From: Mucilaginibacter myungsuensis
Lineage (GTDB): Bacteria > Bacteroidota > Bacteroidia > Sphingobacteriales > Sphingobacteriaceae
Assembly (NCBI RefSeq): GCF_015222005.1
Contig: NZ_JADFFL010000005.1
Span: 62,001 to 126,000, forward strand
Direction of reading: 5' to 3'
Length of the DNA: 64,000 bases
In this document: positions 27,623-35,640 of the stretch, piece by piece
Layout of the letters: each line of letters opens with the position of its first letter
How positions within the stretch are numbered: position 1 is the first letter of the stretch
Position numbers and translations under genes: made by a program
The notes under the pieces: model-generated
Database searches by the model: none
Seen by the model: the letters and a program-made list of their open reading frames with translations, nothing else
Told to the model about the DNA's origin: nothing

Positions 27623-28087
27623 ATGCGTCCCATCAAATTAGGCTTGTTATTAGGGTTTATCGTAGTTGTAGGTATTCAATTTCTACCGCAGCAACGTAAT
27701 GAAAACAACGAGTCTGCGGGACATGATCTGTATCGGACTTTGCCAGTGCCCGAACGCATTGGTATTATTTTGAAACGATCCTGCTATGATTGTCATAGCA
27801 ACTCTACCCGTTACCCGTGGTATGCTAAAGTACAGCCTATTCGTTGGTGGCTGGACGGACACATTAGGGATGGCAAGAAAGAGTTGAACTTCGATGAGTT
27901 TGGCAACTATTCCCGGCGACGACGGCAAAGCAAATTAGGCGCTGTTGCAAATAGCGTCGAAGACGGAACGATGCCTTTAAGCACTTATACATTGATACAT
28001 CAAAGTGCGAAATTATCCGATACTGAAAAGCAGTTGATCATTAGCTGGATGCGCAATAACAAAGACAGCCTTTCCCGAATTAAATAG
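27623..28087 (+). CDS. Haem-binding domain protein (Haem_bd)
   Basis: 154 residues from ATG 27623; the frame is open further upstream, inside the DUF3347 gene, but MRPIKLGLLLGFIVVVGIQF starts the expected membrane anchor. The motif RSCYDCHSNSTRYPWYAKVQ is the signature of Haem_bd proteins, a CxxCH site for one covalent haem; a later Met (DGTMPLSTYTLIH) may be the other axial ligand. Exported and probably redox-active, it sits two bases after copy 2 of DUF3347 and just before the multicopper oxidase, to which it could pass or from which accept electrons. Confidence 0.88.
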   Translation: MRPIKLGLLLGFIVVVGIQFLPQQRNENNESAGHDLYRTLPVPERIGIILKRSCYDCHSNSTRYPWYAKVQPIRWWLDGHIRDGKKELNFDEFGNYSRRRRQSKLGAVANSVEDGTMPLSTYTLIHQSAKLSDTEKQLIISWMRNNKDSLSRIK

Positions 28088-28091
28088 AAAA

Positions 28092-30824
28092 ATGAAAAAA
28101 TTAATCTTATATATCTTGTTAATGGGTCTTATCGGCACCTCGAAAGCGGCGCACGGTACCGGCACCAACCACGCAGGAGAGATACTACAGCAGGTTTCCT
28201 ATACATGCAGCATGCACCCGGAAATCCACAGGAGCAAACCAGGAACGTGCCCAAAATGCGGTATGGCATTGGTCAGGGAGAAGGCGAAGACTGCGGCTCC
28301 TGTTGCTGAACAGACACAGCAGGCCGTCTATACTTGCAGTATGCACCCAGAGGTTCAGCGCAGCAAACCGGGAACCTGTCCAAAGTGCGGTATGGCGCTG
28401 ATCAAGCAGCAATCCCAGAAACCTGCGGCATCTAAGAGCAGTTCCCCGGCGGTTGTTCCCGTAAAAAAAGCGCCCATAAAACCGACCTCGCCACCAAAGC
28501 CTATCGGAAACGTCCTGTCACCTACAAAGGGCGGGCAGAATATCCCGGTAGAGAATAAAAAAGCACAGGAAGAAAGCGCCAAAAAAGGCGGGCATCCGGC
28601 AGAGAACCCTGGTCCGACCCATAAGCCGAAAAACGTGCGCTATGATCTGTATATTAAGGATACGACCGTTAATTTTTCAGGAAAGCCGAAACGGGCAATT
28701 GCCATAAACGGCAGTATTCCGGCACCTACGCTAACATTTACTGAAGGTGATACTGCCGAGATCTATGTCCATAACCTGATGGACGAAGAAACCTCTATTC
28801 ACTGGCATGGGGTATTCCTTCCAAACGCAATGGATGGTGTACCGTACCTTACGCAAATGCCGATCAACGGCCATGCGACCTACCTGTATAAATTCAAAGT
28901 GATACAGAACGGTACCTATTGGTACCATAGCCACACCAGTGTGCAGGAACAAAGCGGTATGTATGGCGCATTGATCTTCAATAAAGTCAATGAGCCTGCA
29001 ATTCCTACCATACCGGTGGTGCTAAGTGACTGGACAGATATGAACCCTAAGGAAGTAGACCGCAGGCTTCATAACGCCTCAGATTGGTTTTCTATCCGTA
29101 AGGGCACCACGCAAAGTTATGCCGAAGCGATTGACAAGGGTTATTTCAAAACTAAGGTCGCCAATGAGTGGAAACGAATGAATGCGATGGATGTCAGCGA
29201 TGTTTTTTACGAACGCTTCCTGACCAATGGCAAGCAAACCAATGAAGTTAAACGCTTTAAAGGAGGTGATAAAGTTAAACTTCGTATCGTAGACGGTGGC
29301 GCTTCCACGTATTTCTGGCTTACCTGGTCAGGCGGAAAAATAACCGTTGTCGGAAATGATGGGAATGATGTGCAGCCAGTGGAGGTAGACCGGCTGATCA
29401 TTGCACCGGCGGAAACTTACGATGTGATCGTGACTATCCCGGAAAACATGAGCTATGAATTTTTGGCTACCGCCGAAGACCGAACCAAGTCAACTTCCCT
29501 GTGGCTGGGTCAAGGTATGAAGATGCCGGCAAAACCTTTAGGTAAGCTCAAATACTTCGAGGGGATGAAGATGATGAACGGCATGATGAAAATGAACGGT
29601 GACATGGAACCGATGGGCATGCAGATGAGTAATCAGCAGATGGACATGAACGCTGTGATGTATCCGGAAATTACCGGTACCGATTATGGTCGTAAGAAAA
29701 AAGAGCCCGCTGCACCTGAAAAGAAAGCTGCTATGCAGGGGCACGAGGGGCATAACATGCAAAGCTCGAATAACAACAGTATGTCGGGCATGAATATGAG
29801 CAGCGATGATGCGGACATTGTGACCCTGAATTACGGCATGTTGAAAGCTACGGAGAAAACCACGCTGCGCCCCGGCCCCCTAAAGGAGATGCGTTTTGAG
29901 CTTACCGGAAATATGAACCGTTATGTGTGGACGATTGATAACAAGACGGTATCTGAAAGTGATAAGATCCTGATCAAAAAAGGGGAAAATGTCCGCATTG
30001 TATTATACAACAATTCCATGATGCGGCATCCCATGCACCTGCATGGCCATGATTTCCGGGTGTTGAACGGCCAGGGTGAATATGCGCCACTGAAAAACGT
30101 TCTGGACATTATGCCGATGGAAACTGATACGATAGAATTTGCAGCCACAGAGAGCGGGGACTGGTTCTTTCATTGCCATATCCTATACCATATGATGAGC
30201 GGAATGGGTAAGATTTTCAGCTACACTAATTCACCACCTAACCCCCAGTTGCCCGATCCGAAATATGCGCAGCGCAAACTGTTCGCAGACGACCGCATGT
30301 TTCATGCTATGGGAAATATTGGTCTGGAAAGCAATGGCAGCGATGGGGAGTTTATGATTGCCAATACCCGTTACCGGTTGTCCACAGAATGGCGCTTAGG
30401 CTTGCAAGCACATCATGGTAATGAAAGTGAAACTTACTTTGGCCGCTATTTCGGTAAAATGCAGTGGCTGTTTCCCTTCATCGGCTTTGACTACCATTAT
30501 AACAAAATGGAAAATGAAACGGAGAAAAACCTATTCGGGCAGGTAAGCAACCAGACCAACCGCAAGGCCGCGGTAATTGGTGTGCAATATACGCTGCCCA
30601 TGCTGGTCACCGCGGAAGCGAGGCTCGACAGTAAAGGCAAACTGCGGTTTCAACTCATGCGGGAAGATGTTCCTATCAGCAGCAGATTACGCTTTAATAT
30701 CATGGGAAATACAGACAAAGAATACATGGCCGGTTTAAGATATATTGTCACCAAGTACTTTTCCTTTTCTACGCATTATGATAGCGACATGGGATATGGA
30801 GCTGGGATAACACTGAATTATTAA
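28092..30824 (+). CDS. Multicopper oxidase with two N-terminal metal-binding repeats and CopB-like C-terminal barrel
   Basis: 910 residues, much longer than ordinary CopA/CueO oxidases. After a Sec signal come two heavy-metal-binding repeats (YTCSMHPEIHRSKPGTCPKC and YTCSMHPEVQRSKPGTCPKC, about residues 36-105), then a Pro/Lys linker. The cupredoxin core has all copper motifs: TSIHWHG (His237), TYWYHSHTSVQEQSG, HPMHLHGHDFRVL (from residue 646) and FHCHILYHMMSGM (from 694). A Met-rich insert occupies about residues 490-590. The last 190 residues (FHAMGNIGLESNGSDGEFMI to SDMGYGAGITLNY) look like the CopB outer-membrane beta-barrel. Role: oxidising Cu(I) to less toxic Cu(II) and binding it at the outer membrane. 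Confidence 0.9.
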   Translation: MKKLILYILLMGLIGTSKAAHGTGTNHAGEILQQVSYTCSMHPEIHRSKPGTCPKCGMALVREKAKTAAPVAEQTQQAVYTCSMHPEVQRSKPGTCPKCGMALIKQQSQKPAASKSSSPAVVPVKKAPIKPTSPPKPIGNVLSPTKGGQNIPVENKKAQEESAKKGGHPAENPGPTHKPKNVRYDLYIKDTTVNFSGKPKRAIAINGSIPAPTLTFTEGDTAEIYVHNLMDEETSIHWHGVFLPNAMDGVPYLTQMPINGHATYLYKFKVIQNGTYWYHSHTSVQEQSGMYGALIFNKVNEPAIPTIPVVLSDWTDMNPKEVDRRLHNASDWFSIRKGTTQSYAEAIDKGYFKTKVANEWKRMNAMDVSDVFYERFLTNGKQTNEVKRFKGGDKVKLRIVDGGASTYFWLTWSGGKITVVGNDGNDVQPVEVDRLIIAPAETYDVIVTIPENMSYEFLATAEDRTKSTSLWLGQGMKMPAKPLGKLKYFEGMKMMNGMMKMNGDMEPMGMQMSNQQMDMNAVMYPEITGTDYGRKKKEPAAPEKKAAMQGHEGHNMQSSNNNSMSGMNMSSDDADIVTLNYGMLKATEKTTLRPGPLKEMRFELTGNMNRYVWTIDNKTVSESDKILIKKGENVRIVLYNNSMMRHPMHLHGHDFRVLNGQGEYAPLKNVLDIMPMETDTIEFAATESGDWFFHCHILYHMMSGMGKIFSYTNSPPNPQLPDPKYAQRKLFADDRMFHAMGNIGLESNGSDGEFMIANTRYRLSTEWRLGLQAHHGNESETYFGRYFGKMQWLFPFIGFDYHYNKMENETEKNLFGQVSNQTNRKAAVIGVQYTLPMLVTAEARLDSKGKLRFQLMREDVPISSRLRFNIMGNTDKEYMAGLRYIVTKYFSFSTHYDSDMGYGAGITLNY

Positions 30825-30826
30825 TA

Positions 30827-30865
30827 ACTATAAAGCCCTTTACAGATCGTAAAGGGCTTTATAGT
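30827..30865. terminator. Bidirectional terminator between convergent genes
   Basis: A perfect 17-bp stem (30827-30843 with 30849-30865, core AAAGCCCTTTAC / GTAAAGGGCTTT) closes over AGATC. It starts three bases after the multicopper oxidase stop, and the leftward ATPase operon ends at 30985 from the other side. Confidence 0.85.
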
Positions 30866-30984
30866 TCATGCACTTCAAAATATGTCAATCGAAGAGAACA
30901 ACCCCAATTAACATATTTGCCAACCGACAAACGTTGGAAAGCTAAACGACAATGTTTCAAACAATAAAACTTCAGTTAGGAGAA

Positions 30985-33015
30985 CTACAACTTCATTCGT
31001 TGTATCCTTACGGCATTCAGAATCGCAAGCAACGCCACACCTACATCAGCGATCACGGCTTCCCACAAATTTGCAACACCACCCGCACCTAATACCAGCA
31101 CAATAACCTTCACGACCATGGCGATTGTGATATTCTGCCAAACGACACGGTTTGTGATTTTGCCGACCCGGATTGCTGTAGTTATTTTAGATGGCTGGTC
31201 ATTTTGGATGACAATATCAGCGGTTTCAATGGTGGCATCACTTCCCAAACCGCCCATGGCAATTCCTGCATCAGCCAGGGCAACAACCGGTGCATCGTTC
31301 ACCCCGTCGCCCACAAAGGCAATACGGCTGCCTGCATTCTTAAAGCCCTGTACCTTTTCAACTTTTCCATCAGGCAGTAAATCACCAAAAGCTTGATCGA
31401 TACCTAACGTTTTGGCGACCTTATCAACAACGGCCTGCTTGTCGCCTGAAAGCATGACGGTTTGGAGCTTCAGGCTGTGCATCCGCTCAATAGCCTCTTT
31501 TGCATCTTCCTTAATCTCGTCGGCAATCGTGATATAGCCTGCATATTGGTTATCTACGGCCAACACGACAACCGTATCTACCAAGTTGTCTACCTCCGAC
31601 GGATACTGAACATTGAACTTCTTCAACAGCTTTACATTTCCGGCAAGTACCGTCTTGCCATTCACCGAACCCTTTAAGCCGTGTCCCGAGATTTCTTCAA
31701 CGTTTTCTGCTTTGACACTTTTGTCCTGATTGCCTGCATATTCGACTACCGCCTTAGCAATCGGGTGTGTCGAATTTGCTTCAATTGCCGCAGCCAGGCT
31801 CACCAATTCTTCTTTACTTAAGGCAGCGGTTTTTATCTCCTGAACCTTGAAAACCCCTTTGGTGAGTGTACCCGTTTTATCCATGATCACGGTGTTGATC
31901 TTCGTCATCACGTCTAAAAAGTTTGAACCCTTAAACAGGATGCCGTTTCGGGAAGCAAGACCAATACCGCCAAAGTAGCCCAGTGGGATGGATACCACGA
32001 GAGCACACGGGCAACTGATCACCAGAAACACCAAGGCGCGGTAAAACCACTGGTGAAAGTTATAGGCGTCCACAAAGAAGTATGGCGCAAAGCATACCAG
32101 TAAGGCTAGTGCAAAAACAATGGGCGTATAGATTTTTGCAAAGCGGCTGATAAAAAGCTGTGTCTGCGATTTACGGGCGGTGGCGTCCTGAACCATTTCC
32201 AATATCTGGCTCAACTTACTGTCTTTGAATAGCGCCTTGACCTGTACTTCGCTTACCTTGTCCAGATTGATCATACCCGCCAGTACCTTTTCACCTTTAC
32301 GTTTAGTATCGGGTTTGCTTTCTCCGGTCAGTGCTGCGGTGTTAAAACTCGCTGCATCGTAATAAAGTTCACCATCCAATGCTACTTTCTCTCCGGCTTT
32401 AACCTGGATGATCTCATCCACTTTTACCGTTTTTGGGTCTACCTCGCTGTTCTTGCCGTCCCGGATTACTGTTACCTTATCTGGTCTGATATCCAAAAGC
32501 GCCTTGATACTTTTCTTGGCCCTGTTAACGGCTGCATCCTGAAACCATTCACCAATGGAGTAAAATACCATTACGGCAACGCCTTCGCTATAGGAACCAA
32601 TACTGAACGCACCGATAGTTGCCACGCTCATCAGGAAAAATTCATTAAAGAAATCAAAATGCTTAGCCTTGCGCCATGCCATGCCCAATACATTATAACC
32701 AGCTAAGCCAAAGGCTACCAAAAAGATGATCAAGTTAATGGGAAACGGCGGCTGGTATTTGAAGCCGTATTCCAGCGTCAGCATGACGATCAATATGACA
32801 AGCGCGGTCAGCAACGGCCAGTGGCTTAGCCAGGTCTCTTCTTCTTCCGCTTTCCCAGTGAGATTCAATGCTTCATCTTCATCATCGTGCTCATGTTCAC
32901 CTGCTGCATGCTGATCAGCATCATGTACGTCCTTCTCGTTCAGTGAAGAGGTGTTATCCTCAACAGCTTGCCCTTTTGCTTCCCGGTTTGCTGCTTTATT
33001 TTCGTTGTTTTCCAT
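30985..33015 (-). CDS. Zn/Cd/Co-type P1B ATPase
   Basis: 676 residues. No CxxC HMA domain; instead the first 60 residues are acidic and His-rich (DADQHAAGEHEHDDEDEA), a likely Zn-binding tail. Core motifs: actuator TGES, CPC at residues 335-337 (LVISCPCALVVSIPLGYFGG), phosphorylation DKTGTLT with Asp379, HP locus THPIAKAV, hinge GDGVNDAPVVALADAGIAMG, and a last helix with NLWEAVIADVGVALLAILNA. The Lys/Asp in the last segments fits the Zn/Cd/Pb class rather than copper. It exports divalent cations to the periplasm, where the RND system in the same operon could take over. Confidence 0.93.
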   Translation of the reverse strand: MENNENKAANREAKGQAVEDNTSSLNEKDVHDADQHAAGEHEHDDEDEALNLTGKAEEEETWLSHWPLLTALVILIVMLTLEYGFKYQPPFPINLIIFLVAFGLAGYNVLGMAWRKAKHFDFFNEFFLMSVATIGAFSIGSYSEGVAVMVFYSIGEWFQDAAVNRAKKSIKALLDIRPDKVTVIRDGKNSEVDPKTVKVDEIIQVKAGEKVALDGELYYDAASFNTAALTGESKPDTKRKGEKVLAGMINLDKVSEVQVKALFKDSKLSQILEMVQDATARKSQTQLFISRFAKIYTPIVFALALLVCFAPYFFVDAYNFHQWFYRALVFLVISCPCALVVSIPLGYFGGIGLASRNGILFKGSNFLDVMTKINTVIMDKTGTLTKGVFKVQEIKTAALSKEELVSLAAAIEANSTHPIAKAVVEYAGNQDKSVKAENVEEISGHGLKGSVNGKTVLAGNVKLLKKFNVQYPSEVDNLVDTVVVLAVDNQYAGYITIADEIKEDAKEAIERMHSLKLQTVMLSGDKQAVVDKVAKTLGIDQAFGDLLPDGKVEKVQGFKNAGSRIAFVGDGVNDAPVVALADAGIAMGGLGSDATIETADIVIQNDQPSKITTAIRVGKITNRVVWQNITIAMVVKVIVLVLGAGGVANLWEAVIADVGVALLAILNAVRIQRMKL

Positions 33016-33049
33016 TATATTATTTTAAGTAGTGTTTATCAAATATGTT

Positions 33050-34378
33050 TTAAATCAGGCTTCGGATGTCATTATAAAATACGAAGGCCAATATTCCCAT
33101 GAGCAGGAAAAACCCTGTTACCTGTACCATCTCCAAAGTTTCAGGTTTTGTGGGTTTTCCCCGAATACCTTCTATAGCTACCATCAATACCTGCCCGCCA
33201 TCCAGTGAGGGAATGGGTAACAAGTTGATGAATGCTATTCCGATAGACAGCAAAGCGATCAATCCCCAAAAGCGTTTCCAGTCCAGGTGATCGCCGAACA
33301 TGGTGGCAATTCTTACCGGCCCATTCAGTGCTTCCTTTAGCGGAACTTCTCCTTTTAAGATCTGCGTGAAGCCTCTGGCATTGTTTGCAATGGCCGTCAT
33401 TGTCCTCTTTGCGCCGTTTCCCGCTGCATCGGACACACTTACCGGATCATTCACTTTCCCGGAAAATGCAGTAGTCATGCTGAATCCGATGTCCCCGTCT
33501 TTTTCACGATGCGCTTTCACCTGCCTGGTCTTGCCATCATGCACAATAGTCAGCATCAGTTCTTTGGTCTTATTCTTGTGAAGTTTAACCAAAAACTCTT
33601 CATAAGAATGCACAGAATCGCCGTTTAAGGCAATTACAGGTTCTTTTTGAAACAGTTTTTTACCACGCAAGTCTACATTGGTGTAAATGGAATCCATTTT
33701 ATATCCTGCGTTGAGCGTAAAGAATTGCGTTAGCCCCTTATCGGCAACCGATTGCATGATCTTAGGGGAAACATGAATATGCAGATGCACACGCTCCCGG
33801 CCGTTGGAACGAATTACCGACAATAGTGTCTTACCTCGCATCAAACGCGTACTTGTTAATTCATCAACATCTAAGAGGGAATCCTGATCAAAAGCTACAA
33901 TCTGATCACCAGGCTTCAAGCCCGCTTCTTTACCTAACTGGCCCGGTATGATCCGGTACCCATCCTTCAGTGTGGTAACATAACCCTTCCCATAATGCAG
34001 GGTAAGGCCTGAATAGATCACCGCCGCTAATATCAGGTTCATTAAAATGCCGCTCAGCATAACAATGACCCGTTGCCAAACTGGTTTATTATGATAACGA
34101 CGGTGAGCAAATGAGCCTTCGTTCCCTTCTTCATCGTCCCGGTTACTCAGCATGCCCGCCATCTTCACATAGCCGCCTAAAGGCAACCAGCCTATACCAT
34201 ATTCGGTGCCCTTAAAATGAAATTTAAACAACCGAAATCCCCAGGCATCAAAGAACAAATAAAATTTTCTTACCCGTATACCGAAAGCTTTTGCGGCCAG
34301 AAAATGCCCAAGCTCATGCACCAGCACGAGCAGCGACATTCCGGCCAGGAATTGCAGTGTCATCACTATTATGCGCAT
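33050..34378 (-). CDS. RseP-like site-2 metalloprotease
   Basis: 442 residues. Zinc protease motif HELGHFLAAKAF at residues 21-25 (HExxH) in the first membrane helix, a PDZ domain in the middle (KEAGLKPGDQIVAFDQDSLL), and the second active-site motif INLLPIPSLDGGQVLMVAIE near residue 395. Ordinary RseP cleaves anti-sigma factors or leftover signal peptides inside the membrane. A chromosomal RseP should exist elsewhere; this copy lies between a metal ATPase and an RND adaptor, 17 bases after the adaptor gene, so it is probably part of the metal operon. Confidence 0.9.
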   Translation of the reverse strand: MRIIVMTLQFLAGMSLLVLVHELGHFLAAKAFGIRVRKFYLFFDAWGFRLFKFHFKGTEYGIGWLPLGGYVKMAGMLSNRDDEEGNEGSFAHRRYHNKPVWQRVIVMLSGILMNLILAAVIYSGLTLHYGKGYVTTLKDGYRIIPGQLGKEAGLKPGDQIVAFDQDSLLDVDELTSTRLMRGKTLLSVIRSNGRERVHLHIHVSPKIMQSVADKGLTQFFTLNAGYKMDSIYTNVDLRGKKLFQKEPVIALNGDSVHSYEEFLVKLHKNKTKELMLTIVHDGKTRQVKAHREKDGDIGFSMTTAFSGKVNDPVSVSDAAGNGAKRTMTAIANNARGFTQILKGEVPLKEALNGPVRIATMFGDHLDWKRFWGLIALLSIGIAFINLLPIPSLDGGQVLMVAIEGIRGKPTKPETLEMVQVTGFFLLMGILAFVFYNDIRSLI

Positions 34379-34395
34379 CTTCTTTAATCCTTTAA

Positions 34396-35640
34396 TTAAT
34401 CTTCGTCACCGGTAGCACTTTCAGACGATAGAATGTAAAACGCTCCTTTTGTTACTATCCGAACATCTTTAGGCAATTCGCTGACCAGTTTTATCTCTGT
34501 GTACCCAAGATCGCTTACACCTGTTACCACTTCTGCCTTTTCAAAAACATAGGATTTGCCGGACGGACCTTCTTCATCACGTTTACTGTCTTGCTTCTTT
34601 TCAGAAGCGTCGTTTACCCTAACCAGGTAATAGATGTATTCCTTACCGCCTGATTTGACAAGCGCTTCACTGGGAACGGCTGTCGTCGTTTGCCTGCCAA
34701 CATCGATCAAAGCAGATACGTACATGCCCTGGATCAGGTTATTTTTTGCGGCTTGCTCGATCACTGCATGCGCGATAATCGCTTTACTTTCGTTCTCAAA
34801 AGACTGATTCACACCGTATATCTTGCCAGTGATCTCCCGGTTATTCTGATTAGTGAGGGTAAAATACACTTGTTGTCCTGCCTTAACCTTAAAAAGGTCT
34901 TTCTCATAAACCACCAAATCACAATGTACTTTGGAATTATCTATAATGCTCATTAAGGGCCTCGCGGGTTCTGCGTAGGAACCAGTTTGAATAACGATCT
35001 TGCCGATCGTGCCACTTATAGGCGCATAAACAGGTATTTCGGTAATAAAGCGTCCGTGAGCGGCGCTTTCGGGGCTTACACCGACCTGCCTAAGCTGTCT
35101 GCTCAACGCAGCCACCTTTGCCTTTTCAGACCTGAGCGTGCTTTCCGCTTGCTGAAATATTTTTCCAACCCCTGCATTGGCGTCGTTTAGTTCTTTCTGA
35201 CGTTCATATTCTTTGATAGCGTAGGACAAGCTGCTTTGTGCAGACATGTAATCCTGCTGCAACTGTATCAATTGATTATTTTCAATGGTCGCCAGTTTCT
35301 GTCCTTTAACCACGTGCTGACCTTCCAAAACGAACACCTGGTTCACGACGCCACCCATGAGGAGCGTCACTTCTGCTTTATTCTGAGGCGGTACTTCCAA
35401 CTGGCCGCTGGCTTTAACGACCGATTTTAAATTCTTTTCTTCAATGGTGCCTAAACGGATGCCCACGGCATCAATCTGGCTTTGGGACAGGCTTACGCCT
35501 TCAGCTTCTTTTTTCGGCGCTTCTTTTTCTGTTTCCTCTTTTTCTTCCTTAGGTTGCTGCGAACAGGCCGTCAATATGAGGGATCCGATCAGCAGATATG
35601 CCAATCTTTTATAGTGTATTTTCAAAAAGTTACAATTCAT
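34396..35640 (-). CDS. RND periplasmic adaptor lipoprotein (CusB/CzcB type)
   Basis: 414 residues. Lipobox LILTAC, a Glu/Lys-rich linker, then the membrane-fusion pattern: barrel strand VVKASGQLEVPPQNKAEVTL, lipoyl half EGQHVVKGQKLATIENNQLI, coiled-coil hairpin LQQDYMSAQSSLSYAIKEYE, second lipoyl half VYAPISGTIGKIVIQTGSYA, and C-terminal barrels. It links the inner-membrane pump to the outer-membrane channel. The start overlaps the end of the pump gene by four bases (ATGA-type coupling). Confidence 0.93.
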   Translation of the reverse strand: MNCNFLKIHYKRLAYLLIGSLILTACSQQPKEEKEETEKEAPKKEAEGVSLSQSQIDAVGIRLGTIEEKNLKSVVKASGQLEVPPQNKAEVTLLMGGVVNQVFVLEGQHVVKGQKLATIENNQLIQLQQDYMSAQSSLSYAIKEYERQKELNDANAGVGKIFQQAESTLRSEKAKVAALSRQLRQVGVSPESAAHGRFITEIPVYAPISGTIGKIVIQTGSYAEPARPLMSIIDNSKVHCDLVVYEKDLFKVKAGQQVYFTLTNQNNREITGKIYGVNQSFENESKAIIAHAVIEQAAKNNLIQGMYVSALIDVGRQTTTAVPSEALVKSGGKEYIYYLVRVNDASEKKQDSKRDEEGPSGKSYVFEKAEVVTGVSDLGYTEIKLVSELPKDVRIVTKGAFYILSSESATGDED

